NCBI GenBank assembly: GCA_028278645.1 | Contig: JANQDZ010000029.1 | Location: 29,610-93,609 of the forward strand | Length of the DNA stretch: 64,000 nucleotides | Origin: Longimicrobiales bacterium | GTDB taxonomy: Bacteria; Gemmatimonadota; Gemmatimonadetes; Longimicrobiales; Gaopeijiaceae | Reading direction: 5' to 3' | Shown: in pieces, positions 9,770-17,461 of the stretch | Layout of the letters: every line of letters begins with the position of its first letter | Numbering within the stretch: position 1 is the first letter of the stretch | Position numbers and translations under genes: made by a program | Notes under the pieces: generated by a model | Told to the model about the DNA's origin: nothing | The model's database searches: none | The model's input: the letters and a program-made list of their open reading frames with translations, nothing else

Positions 9770-11374
9770 ATGAGACGAAGGGAATTCGTACGAAACTGTG
9801 CTGGGGCTGTGGGGGGCGTGCTCTTCGCCGGTTCCGGTGCTTGCCGGGGAAAGATGACGCCGGACCGGAAGCCCAACATCATCCTCTTCATGGTGGATGA
9901 CATGGGCTGGCAGGATACCTCGGTACCCTTCCACACCGAGCCAACCGTGTGGAATTCCCTCTATCGGACACCGAACATGGAGCGGCTGGCCACCGGGGGC
10001 ATGCGCTTCACGCAGGCATACTCAGCGAGCCCGGTTTGCAGCCCCACCAGGGTCAGCATGATGACGGGCCTGAATCCTGCTCGAACCCGGGTCACCGATT
10101 GGGTTGGCCACGGCCGATACGAGAACCGGTATGTCCAGGCTCCCGAATGGGAGGTGGACGGCCTCCAACCAGGCCAAGAAGAAACGCTGCCAGAGCTTCT
10201 TGGCCGGGGTGGGTACCGGACCATCCATATCGGGAAAGGGCATTTTGGAGGCAGTGGAACACCCGGCGCGGATCCTACTCGCCTGGGCTTTGAAGTGGCC
10301 ATCGGTGGAAGCCGACCAGGCAGTCCCGACGGCTCTTATTTCCTACCCTGGGATTCGATCCGGTATCCGGGGCTGGAGAGCTATCCACCGCAGACCTACA
10401 TCAACGACGCTTTGACGCAGGAAGCCAACAAACAGATCGATCGGGCGGTGGCCGACGGAGTGCCGTTCTTCATGAACATGGCCCACTACGCGGTTCACAC
10501 CCCCATCATCGGTCAGGGCGACCCCGCCTTCCTCGACAAGTACGGCGACCGGCCTGATCCCGAGGACGATTACGCGGCACTCCTGGAATCGATGGACGCA
10601 AGCCTGGGCGCGATCCTGGACAACCTGGAGCGCCACGGGGTAGCCGAAGAAACGCTGGTCGTTTTTTTCTCCGACAATGGGGGCCTCTCCAACCACACCC
10701 GTAGTGACGGGGCCGTCTACGAAGCCCCTGGCGTCACCGACTTCCGGTTCGAGCGGGACAGGCACAACAGCCCGCTGAAAGGAGGGAAGGGTTCCGCCTA
10801 CGAAGGTGGGGTGAGGGTACCCATGATCGTGAGCTGGGCTGGTCCGTCGCAGAGCCGTTCCACCGGCGCCCACCGGCTCCCTATTACACCGGGCTCCGTC
10901 TGCGCCAGCCCGGTCATCAGCGACGACCTCCTCCCCACGCTATTGAGTGCCGCTGGACTCTCCCACACCCGGGAACCCAGCCGAGAGCTCGACGGAGTGG
11001 ATCTGTCTCCGCTCCTTTCCGGTGGGGATTTCTCCGATCCCGAACGGCCCCTCTTTTTCCACTATCCGCACCAGTGGTACCGGGACGTTGGTGTCGGGTT
11101 GGGTATCCAACCGTTCACCGCCATGCGAAAAGGGCGCTGGAAGCTGATCTACTTCTATGGTGACGGATACAAGGATGGACGCGGCCTCGATCCGTGGTTC
11201 GAGCTTTATGACCTAAACGCGGACGTAGGGGAGGCCGTTGATCTGGCCCAATCCCGGTCAGAGGTGGTTCAAAGCCTCGCCCAGGAGATGCACGACTGGA
11301 TGGTGGGAGCCGGGGCTCAGACACCGGTGAGTAAAGCCACGAACGAACCTGTTCCCCTTCCGCGAGCCGATTGA
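9770..11374 (+). CDS. Tat-exported arylsulfatase-family enzyme
   Basis: A 534-residue type I sulfatase. The N-terminus RRREFVRNC...GSGAC looks like a twin-arginine signal that may end in a lipobox at Cys25, so the enzyme is probably exported folded and perhaps lipidated. Asp43-Asp44 (MVDDMGW) are metal ligands. CSPTR (residues 90-94) is the C-x-P-x-R site where Cys90 would be turned into formylglycine. FFSDNGG supplies the second metal-binding Asp/Asn pair. Family members hydrolyse sulfate esters of glycans or aryl compounds; the substrate cannot be read from sequence. No anaerobic or aerobic maturase gene is visible in the window. It is divergent from the NagB-PIG-L gene across 229 bp. Confidence 0.92.
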   Translation: MRRREFVRNCAGAVGGVLFAGSGACRGKMTPDRKPNIILFMVDDMGWQDTSVPFHTEPTVWNSLYRTPNMERLATGGMRFTQAYSASPVCSPTRVSMMTGLNPARTRVTDWVGHGRYENRYVQAPEWEVDGLQPGQEETLPELLGRGGYRTIHIGKGHFGGSGTPGADPTRLGFEVAIGGSRPGSPDGSYFLPWDSIRYPGLESYPPQTYINDALTQEANKQIDRAVADGVPFFMNMAHYAVHTPIIGQGDPAFLDKYGDRPDPEDDYAALLESMDASLGAILDNLERHGVAEETLVVFFSDNGGLSNHTRSDGAVYEAPGVTDFRFERDRHNSPLKGGKGSAYEGGVRVPMIVSWAGPSQSRSTGAHRLPITPGSVCASPVISDDLLPTLLSAAGLSHTREPSRELDGVDLSPLLSGGDFSDPERPLFFHYPHQWYRDVGVGLGIQPFTAMRKGRWKLIYFYGDGYKDGRGLDPWFELYDLNADVGEAVDLAQSRSEVVQSLAQEMHDWMVGAGAQTPVSKATNEPVPLPRAD

Positions 11375-11783
11375 TTGAGGATGACCCTGCCCAAGGACCA
11401 CGTACCTCTTCTGGCTTTTTCGCCACTCTTCCTTTCTTGCCGGGATTTCGGTTCTCGTTCGCTGGACCATTCCACAGGGTCCGAAATGGCGGTTCCACAA
11501 TCCAGAACCGGCCTGATCGCCCAGCTTCTTTTTGACGGAGGTCAGGAGAACTCGGCTGATCCGGGCCTGGGGGGGACCCTGGTGGGGAGCCCCTCCCTCG
11601 ACGCCTTCCGGAGCCTCCGCTCCGACGTCGACGGGTATCCGGGGTGGACCCATGGGGGTGATCGCCGTATCGATACAACGGGCGGAGGGGGGGTAAACCG
11701 GTGAACCTGAGCAGCCTCGGCTCACCAATGTGGAAGTTGCTCGTGACTTCTCAAACTCAGACCGATCGAGAGGGGCCAGCGCC
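11375..11783 (+). other. intergenic gap without a supported gene
   Basis: This 409-bp gap lies between the sulfatase and the carboxypeptidase. A frame running through 11382-11704 begins with a weakly signal-like MTLPKDHVPLLAFSPLFLSC but then has no recognisable domain and no good ribosome-binding site. It was left uncalled. No repeat or RNA structure was recognised. Confidence 0.5.
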
Positions 11784-13754
11784 ATGAACTCCATTCGGGC
11801 CAGCCTTACCCATGTCCTTTTGATTCTTTCTGTCTTCCTTGCTTCCGGCGGACCCTCCGCCTCCCATGCCCAGAGAGTGCCCATCGACTTCGATGATTTC
11901 CACGGGTACACGGGAACAGTCGAATACTTGTTCGCCGTAGCAGAAGCCTACCCGAACATCACCGAGCTTTTCGAGATCGGAAAGAGCACGCTTGGCGAGC
12001 GCCCAATCTACGTGCTCGTTGTCACGGATATGAGTAACGGCACGACCATCGACGAACATGTCCCTTTGAGGAACATGCGAGAGGAGCAGGTACAGAACGT
12101 GCCGTCGATGAAGCCCTATCATGGAAAACCGGGGCACCTGATCAGCGCTTCCACCCACGGGAATGAGTTCACCGGCACCGAGGTCAGTCTTTATACGATC
12201 GACAAGCTGGTCACGGGGTACGGCTCCGATCCCGAGATCACCCGACTGGTGGAGAACGTCGCCTTCTACTTCCTCCCCATCGTTAACCCGGACGGCGTGT
12301 ACAGCAGCGTTGAAGGGGACATCTCCCAGCGAGCCAACAGCATGGCCGTGGACGATGATGGGGACGGGCGAGTGAACGAAGACGGTCCTGAAGATTTGAA
12401 TGGCGATGGGCACATCACCCAGTTCCGGTACAAGGACCCGGAAGGGGGTTTTGTGATGGACGATGTCGATCCGCGGCTGATGATCAGGCTTGGTCGGGGA
12501 GGAACGACCTCGAAACCGAGGTACTCGGTCATTACTGAGGATATGGATAACGACGGCGACGGAGAGCGAGGTGAGGACGGAGACCGGGGAATCGATCTGA
12601 ACCGAAACTACCCGCAGGGATGGTGGAGGGACGAGAAAACCGGGGGAGGGTCCGGCGATTACCCCCTGTCCGCGGAGGAAACCAGGGCCGAGGCGGAGTT
12701 CCTCACCAACAACCCGAACATCCTGGTCGCCCAGACCTACCACACCTCCGGGGGTTTTACCTACCGGGCAATGGGCACCGCTCCCCACACCTCCATGGAC
12801 CCGAGGGACGTGGCTGTCTTCGACCGGATCATGGGCAAACGGTATCTGGAAATCATCGAGGAGGAGGTTCCGGAAGCTTGGACGGTGAGCGGATCGCTGG
12901 ATGAGTTCAAAGACCGACTCCGGGAATCGTCCGATAATCAGTATGCGATCATGAGGGGCTATGAGCTTCCAAGAGGCTGGCGCGTGAGCTACAACGAGGT
13001 CGAGGACAGACGATACAGCTACGGGATGGCCGCCGATTGGATGTTCAAGCAGCTGGGCATGTTCGCCATTTGTACCGAGCTCTGGAATTCCGAGAAGGAC
13101 ATGCGGGGGATTCCCACGTTCACCGGTGAGGCGGCCCGGACCGAACGGGAGAGAGCCCTTTTGGCATATCAGGATGAAGAGTTTGGCGGGAGGTTCTTCG
13201 TTCCGTGGGAGAGGTTCAACCATCCGGAGCTGGGCCAGGGGGAGATCGGGGGCTGGATTCCTCGGTACAGAGGCGGCAACGCCTTCCCAGGAGAAACCCT
13301 GGTGGAAGTTGCCGACAGGCACGCCCGGTTCGAGCTGTTCAGGGCCGGCCTGCTCCCTGACATCCAGATTGTGGACGCGAAGGCAGAGGTCCTGTCGTCC
13401 TCAGAAGGCACCAGGGTGGTGGAGGTTTCCGCAGTGGTTGAGAACCATGGCGTGCTGGCGACCCATACCGCAGACGGCGCCGAGCTGGCGGGCAACCGCG
13501 AGGATGTCGTGTGGCTCATCGGTGATCGGGACCGGGTGCGATTCCTCCAGGGGTCCGCATTCCAAAAGATCGGAGTGCTCGGGGGCGCGGAGCCCATCCC
13601 CGGTTTCGAGGATGAGTACCGGGCCGATGGCGCTCCAGCGAACCGTCGGGAAGTCAGCTGGCTGATCGCCGTAGAGGGAGATTCACCCCTCAAAGTGGTC
13701 GTCTCTTCCCAAAAGGGCGGCACCAAGGTTGAGGAGCTGAGGATCGGCGGTTAG
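11784..13754 (+). CDS. secreted M14 zinc carboxypeptidase
   Basis: A 656-residue secreted metallopeptidase. The ATG at 11784 was chosen over an upstream in-frame ATG at 11730 because it starts a clean Sec signal ending SASHAQ (residues 1-30). Zinc ligands of M14 peptidases are visible in STHGNEFTG (His125, Glu128) and in a later TYHTSG; the substrate-binding DLNRNYPQGW is present, and ICTELWN supplies the likely catalytic Glu. Two acidic Asp/Gly-rich inserts (DDDGDGRVNEDG with DLNGDGH, and DMDNDGDGERGEDGDRG) look like calcium-binding loops and are not part of the core fold. A C-terminal domain of about 200 residues is probably beta-rich. The enzyme would remove C-terminal residues from extracellular peptides. 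Confidence 0.88.
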   Translation: MNSIRASLTHVLLILSVFLASGGPSASHAQRVPIDFDDFHGYTGTVEYLFAVAEAYPNITELFEIGKSTLGERPIYVLVVTDMSNGTTIDEHVPLRNMREEQVQNVPSMKPYHGKPGHLISASTHGNEFTGTEVSLYTIDKLVTGYGSDPEITRLVENVAFYFLPIVNPDGVYSSVEGDISQRANSMAVDDDGDGRVNEDGPEDLNGDGHITQFRYKDPEGGFVMDDVDPRLMIRLGRGGTTSKPRYSVITEDMDNDGDGERGEDGDRGIDLNRNYPQGWWRDEKTGGGSGDYPLSAEETRAEAEFLTNNPNILVAQTYHTSGGFTYRAMGTAPHTSMDPRDVAVFDRIMGKRYLEIIEEEVPEAWTVSGSLDEFKDRLRESSDNQYAIMRGYELPRGWRVSYNEVEDRRYSYGMAADWMFKQLGMFAICTELWNSEKDMRGIPTFTGEAARTERERALLAYQDEEFGGRFFVPWERFNHPELGQGEIGGWIPRYRGGNAFPGETLVEVADRHARFELFRAGLLPDIQIVDAKAEVLSSSEGTRVVEVSAVVENHGVLATHTADGAELAGNREDVVWLIGDRDRVRFLQGSAFQKIGVLGGAEPIPGFEDEYRADGAPANRREVSWLIAVEGDSPLKVVVSSQKGGTKVEELRIGG

Positions 13755-13804
13755 CCCTCGGTCGACCGGATTGCGGGGGGCCTGGGGCGGGGATCTTCCT
13801 CGCC

Positions 13805-14701
13805 TCAAGCCGTCCGGGTCTTCGCCCTTGACGCGGCTTTTTTGCTCCATTCCAAGCTCGTTCGGAGAGCCCCCAGTTCCTCGTCGGAGATGGGATATTG
13901 GTGTTCACGACCGGGGAAGGCACCACTCCGGACTTCCTCCCGGTAGCTTTTGAATGCTTCGGACATGATCTCGGAGAGGTTCGCGTAACGCCGAACGAAC
14001 CGTGGGGTGAAGGCTTCGAAAAGTCCCAGGATGTCGTGGACGATCAGCAACTGGCCATCGCAGGCCCCACCAGCCCCAATGGACAACACGGGGATGCTCA
14101 CCCGCTCCTTGATCAGCTCGGCCACCTCTGCCGGAACCGCTTCGATCAGGAGCGCGAAAGCGCCAGCCTTCTCAACCGCTTCGGCGTCCCGGATCAGCCG
14201 GAGGGCCGAATCTGCGTCCTTCCCCTGGGATCGAAGCCCTCCCTGTTGGGTGTAGGCCTGGGGCGTGAGCCCGACATGGCCCATCACCGGTATACCCGCG
14301 TCGGTGATTGCTTCGATCCGGCTGGCCATCCGCCGGCCCCCCTCGAGCTTCACCGCATCCACCCCTGCCTCGGCCATGAAACGTCCGGCGTTTTTGACGG
14401 CTGTTTCGTCCGAGGGTTGGTAGGACATGTAAGGCATATCACCGATCACGAAGGCATAGCGGGCCGCACGGGTTACAGCCCGGCTCAAGGTGATCATCTC
14501 GTCCATGGTGATGGTTAGGGTAGTCTCGTGGCCGAGGAGGCACATGGCGGCCGAGTCGCCGACGAGGATCATTTCGATTCCGGCCCGGTCTTCCAGGAGC
14601 GCGGTTGGATAGTCGTAGGCGGTCAGGAAGGAGATTTTCTCTCCCCGCCGCTTCATCTCATTGATATGAGGGATCGTGATCTTTTTTCTTTCGTCAGTCA
14701 T
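13805..14701 (-). CDS. panB: 3-methyl-2-oxobutanoate hydroxymethyltransferase
   Basis: PanB transfers a hydroxymethyl group from 5,10-methylene-tetrahydrofolate to 2-oxoisovalerate, the first committed step of pantothenate synthesis. The 298-residue protein has the family features: an N-terminal KKITIPHINEMKRRGEKI, TAYDYPTA, GDSAAM with the metal-binding Asp, GDMPYMSYQ, VKLEGG, PVMGHVGLTPQ, and a conserved GAGGACDGQ...HD. The start at 14701 is set by an 8-nt overlap, ATGACTGA, with the stop of the preceding metB gene. An upstream in-frame ATG at 14740 would overlap metB by 47 nt. It is the last gene of the metX-metB-panB operon, so it should share the SAM riboswitch. panC and panD are not nearby. 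Confidence 0.95.
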   Translation of the reverse strand: MTDERKKITIPHINEMKRRGEKISFLTAYDYPTALLEDRAGIEMILVGDSAAMCLLGHETTLTITMDEMITLSRAVTRAARYAFVIGDMPYMSYQPSDETAVKNAGRFMAEAGVDAVKLEGGRRMASRIEAITDAGIPVMGHVGLTPQAYTQQGGLRSQGKDADSALRLIRDAEAVEKAGAFALLIEAVPAEVAELIKERVSIPVLSIGAGGACDGQLLIVHDILGLFEAFTPRFVRRYANLSEIMSEAFKSYREEVRSGAFPGREHQYPISDEELGALRTSLEWSKKAASRAKTRTA

Positions 14702-15905
14702 CTTGGGCCACCGCGCAAAGGACCGAGCCGGGTTCATCAACCACTTTCTGGACCGAAACCGCGTCCAGAGCGATCCGGAGGTCTTGGAGGAGGTCCTCGG
14801 TGGCTTCGATCCCCACCGAGAGTCTCAAAAGTGAATCTCTGATGCCCGCCTTGCGGCGGGCTTCTTCATCCATCGAGGCGTGGGTCATGGTGGCAGGATG
14901 GGAGATCAGACTCTCCACTCCTCCCAGCGACTCGGCGAGGGAGAAACACCGGAGCCGCCCCACGAAAGCCTCAAGGTCCTCCTGCCCTCCCGTCAGCTCG
15001 AAGCTGACCATGGCCCCGAAGCCATCTTGTTGACGGGCGGCTATGGCGTGTCCCGGGTGACTGGAAAGGCCGGGATAGTGGACCAGGCCCACGGCCGGAT
15101 GCCCCTCGAGGAACTCCGCCACGGCTTGGGCGTTCCGTTGGTGGATGTCCATCCGGGCGTGAAGGGTCCTGATGCCCCGAAGGGTCAGGTAGCTATCGAA
15201 GGCTGATCCAGCCAAGCCCAACGAATTGGCCCACCAGGCCACCTCTTCCAGCAGATGGGCGTTAGCGCAAACGACCGCCCCTCCAACCACGTCGCTGTGC
15301 CCGTTCAAGTACTTCGTGGTGGAGTGGACCACCAGGTCCGCCCCGAGTTGGACAGGGCGCTGAAGCACGGGGGACAGGAAGGTGTTGTCCAACACCACCC
15401 ATGCTCCAACGACCCGGGCCAACTCAGAGATTTTCCTCACGTCCGTGATGCGGAGGAGGGGATTGCTGGGGGTCTCCACCCAAATCATCCGGGCGCCTTC
15501 GAAGGCCGCCGGGGTGAGGTTTCGGCTGTCTGTCTGGTCGAGGAATTTGACCTTGAAAGCTCCTTTCTCGGCCAACGCCTTCATTAAACGATGAGTTCCG
15601 CCGTAGCAGTCGTGGGGCGCTACTAGCAGGTCGCCAGGCTCCAGGAGCTGGAGGGCCAGGGTCACCGCGGCCATGCCCGTGGGAGTGACAACGGCCCCGG
15701 CGCCGACCTCCAGGTCGGCTATAGCCCGGGCCAGGTGATCTCTCGTGGGATTTCCTGATCTTGAGTAGTCGTACTCCGGCTCGACCCCCAGAGCGGGAAA
15801 GGTGAAGGTGGTGGAGAGGTGGATGGGCGGGATCACCGCCCCATGATGTGCATCGGTACCCAATGCCGCTCTGACGGACCGGGTTTCGGATCGAAGGTCG
15901 CTCAT
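14694..15905 (-). CDS. metB: cystathionine gamma-synthase / O-acyl-homoserine sulfhydrylase family, PLP enzyme
   Basis: A 403-residue member of the Cys/Met-metabolism PLP family. Seen: YDYSRSGNPTRDHLARAIADLE near residue 45, the PLP-stacking region, VETPSNPLL, VVLDNTF, and the PLP lysine in STTKYLNGHSDVVGG. The C-terminal SLGGVESLISHPATMTHASM is typical of cystathionine gamma-synthase and related gamma-synthases. Following MetX, it would condense acyl-homoserine with cysteine or sulfide. Exact specificity (MetB or a sulfhydrylase) cannot be settled from sequence. The start overlaps the metX stop by 4 nt (ATGA), and its own stop overlaps the start of panB. Confidence 0.88.
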   Translation of the reverse strand: MSDLRSETRSVRAALGTDAHHGAVIPPIHLSTTFTFPALGVEPEYDYSRSGNPTRDHLARAIADLEVGAGAVVTPTGMAAVTLALQLLEPGDLLVAPHDCYGGTHRLMKALAEKGAFKVKFLDQTDSRNLTPAAFEGARMIWVETPSNPLLRITDVRKISELARVVGAWVVLDNTFLSPVLQRPVQLGADLVVHSTTKYLNGHSDVVGGAVVCANAHLLEEVAWWANSLGLAGSAFDSYLTLRGIRTLHARMDIHQRNAQAVAEFLEGHPAVGLVHYPGLSSHPGHAIAARQQDGFGAMVSFELTGGQEDLEAFVGRLRCFSLAESLGGVESLISHPATMTHASMDEEARRKAGIRDSLLRLSVGIEATEDLLQDLRIALDAVSVQKVVDEPGSVLCAVAQDD

Positions 15906-16990
15906 GAGAGTACTCCCTCCCGGTCCAGGGTCCGGGTCAGTATGGTCCCGATTGCCTCCACCTCTTTCAGGAAGGCATCGTGTCCGTAGATGGACCCGAT
16001 CCGGTGGTGCCGGCAGGGACCGGCCAGCTCCGCTTCCAACTCCTCCATGAGCCAGACCGGGACAAGTGTATCCGACTCGACCGAAATCAGGTCCGTGCTG
16101 ACCTTGACCGAGGCCGGGTGGACCTCGTGGATATCGATGGACAGTGAGAGGCAGAGGAAAGCTTCGGGGGTGATCCGCGTACAGAACTTCTCACCCTGCG
16201 CAAGGAGGTAATTTTCGACCTCGAACCGATAGTCACCCCCGACGGTTATGGAAGCGGTGTCGAACCGTCCTTCGAACTCCTCGATGGAACGGTAGGTGGT
16301 CATGGCCAGAGCTCTGGAGAGCGCTAATCCGTCAGCCACCGTTCCGCTGGCTTCACCCAACTCGACGATCCGCCGTTGGACGACACGGTGAGCGGTAGCC
16401 ATGGGGTGGGTGCGATGGGCGCCGCTGATTACCACGAGCCGGGCCACCTGGTCGGGAAATTCGGCAGCGAAGGCCAAACCCACCATGCCTCCGTAGGAGG
16501 ATCCGACGAAGGTGTGGATCGGTCCCGTTCCGACGGCTTCGAGCACCTGGCGCAGGGCTCGGGCTTGGTCGCGGGAAGAAATGACAGGGTACGGACGGGG
16601 GACCGGAGGGCCCTCACGGCCCGACTCCTCTGGCTCTCCACCCGTTCGGAACTCGGTGGCGTGCTTCCCGAGCCAGTCGATTCCCAGCACCCGGAACCGG
16701 TTGGTGTCGATCGGTAGACCGGGTCCCACCATCTCACTCCACCAGCCCGAAGGCCCCGAGAGGGTCCCAGCGGTCACGTCCCGGGTGGGACCGGTCACGT
16801 CGCGGGTGGCGGAGATCCCACCGAGGGCCACCACCAGTGGGCCGTCATCAGGACCCACGAGGGAGTAGTGGACCTCGCCCCCCAAAAGAACATCACCGGA
16901 TTCGAGTTCGAAAGCTCCCGGCAAAGGAACCGCGGCCTTTTGGATCGAGCTCGGCCGATTCCCAGCAGTCTCTAACGCAGATAGTGACAA
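15902..16990 (-). CDS. metX: homoserine O-acyltransferase (MetX family)
   Basis: A 362-residue alpha/beta hydrolase-fold acyltransferase that activates homoserine for methionine synthesis. The nucleophile sits in FVGSSYGGMVGLAFA, with the catalytic Asp in SVESDTLVP and His in YGHDAF. GGISATRDV near residue 57 is a MetX oxyanion-region motif. Whether it uses acetyl- or succinyl-CoA is undecided. The start is taken as the TTG at 16990, which follows GGAGGAAG and a run of eight T; an in-frame stop lies 42 nt upstream (17030-17032), and no ATG is available. A short internal repeat (RDVTGPTRDVT, about residues 63-73) reflects a small DNA duplication. It is the first gene of the riboswitch-controlled operon. 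Confidence 0.9.
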   Translation of the reverse strand: MSLSALETAGNRPSSIQKAAVPLPGAFELESGDVLLGGEVHYSLVGPDDGPLVVALGGISATRDVTGPTRDVTAGTLSGPSGWWSEMVGPGLPIDTNRFRVLGIDWLGKHATEFRTGGEPEESGREGPPVPRPYPVISSRDQARALRQVLEAVGTGPIHTFVGSSYGGMVGLAFAAEFPDQVARLVVISGAHRTHPMATAHRVVQRRIVELGEASGTVADGLALSRALAMTTYRSIEEFEGRFDTASITVGGDYRFEVENYLLAQGEKFCTRITPEAFLCLSLSIDIHEVHPASVKVSTDLISVESDTLVPVWLMEELEAELAGPCRHHRIGSIYGHDAFLKEVEAIGTILTRTLDREGVLS

Positions 16991-17007
16991 AAAAAACCTC
17001 GCTTCCT

Positions 17008-17038
17008 CCAGGTCTGATCACCCTCATCAGATTCCTGG
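17008..17038 (-). promoter_or_regulatory. hairpin between riboswitch and metX start (candidate expression platform)
   Basis: On the minus strand CCAGG-aat-CTGAT pairs with ATCAG-a-CCTGG around a 7-nt loop. The 3' arm ends two bases into the GGAGG ribosome-binding site of metX, so folding could hide it. The eight T that follow begin 9 nt past the stem, too far for a standard terminator. The loop side contains GATGAGG, the exact complement of CCTCATC in the 5' P1 strand of the riboswitch (17218-17224). The switching role is inferred. Confidence 0.5.
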
Positions 17039-17104
17039 GAGATTCGAGGTGTGGCCGACGCCCGCCGGGCGCCATTCCCGACAAGTACGGTCGGAAAAGC
17101 CCAT

Positions 17105-17224
17105 CCCATCTCTCGGGGACTCTTTTCTCTCGTCCCCGCAGGAATTAGCACCTTCCCGGAAGCGGCTGCTTCCGATGGTTGCTCCGGCGTCAAAGGGCCT
17201 GTCCCTCAGCCGGTCTTGATGAGG
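17105..17224 (-). promoter_or_regulatory. SAM-I (S-box) riboswitch
   Basis: Read on the minus strand, the 120-nt segment reproduces the SAM-I aptamer core in order: ATCAAGA, GAGGGAC-GGCCC, TGACGCC-GGAGCAACC, a variable P3 hairpin (GGAAGCAGCCGCTTCC), AAGGTGCTAATTCCTGC, a P4 hairpin (GGGGACgagagaaaagaGTCCCC), and the closing GAGAGATGGG that pairs with CTCATC as P1. Family knowledge: SAM binding stabilises P1 and turns off downstream methionine genes. It lies 114 nt upstream of metX, in the expected orientation. Confidence 0.93.
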
Positions 17225-17231
17225 TTCCGGA

Positions 17232-17260
17232 AGGCTAAAAAAAGCTCCGCTGGTAGTCAA
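17232..17260 (-). promoter_or_regulatory. sigma-70-like promoter of the riboswitch-metX-metB-panB transcript
   Basis: On the minus strand TTGACT (17260-17255) is separated by exactly 17 bp from TAGCCT (17237-17232), and transcription would start a few bases before the riboswitch P1. The -35 box is one base from consensus; the -10 box keeps only the key T, A and final T. Confidence 0.6.
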
Positions 17261-17385
17261 GAGTTTTTGACGGAATTTTCGCCGGCTGTACCGAAGGCCA
17301 ACGGAGAAAGGGGAAGAACTTACGGTTGAGGTGGCGGCCGGCCTCTGCCTTGCCCGCCGGCCCGTGGCCTTCGACATTCCCGACC

Positions 17386-17441
17386 GAAGCCCCGAAGCCC
17401 CGAAGCCCCGAAGCCCCGAAGCCCCGAAGCCCCGAAGCCCC
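17386..17441 (+). repeat. 8-bp tandem repeat, seven perfect units (GAAGCCCC)
   Basis: Seven identical copies of GAAGCCCC run head to tail and end 20 bp before the aminotransferase ATG at 17462. The unit length is not a multiple of three, and the array is outside any supported gene. It occupies the place where the promoter or ribosome-binding region of that gene should be. Confidence 0.95.
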
Positions 17442-17461
17442 GCACATCAGCCGAGATAATC

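Noticed and set aside
11757..13322. 521-codon frame antisense to the M14 peptidase
   Set aside because: It is the mirror of a clear coding gene and has no domain of its own.
16991..16998. Run of eight T as a classical terminator of the SAM riboswitch
   Set aside because: The nearest stable stem ends 9 nt before the T run, and the metX start codon uses its last two T.
17386..17441. CRISPR-like short repeat array
   Set aside because: The units are 8 bp and contiguous without spacers; this is a simple tandem repeat.
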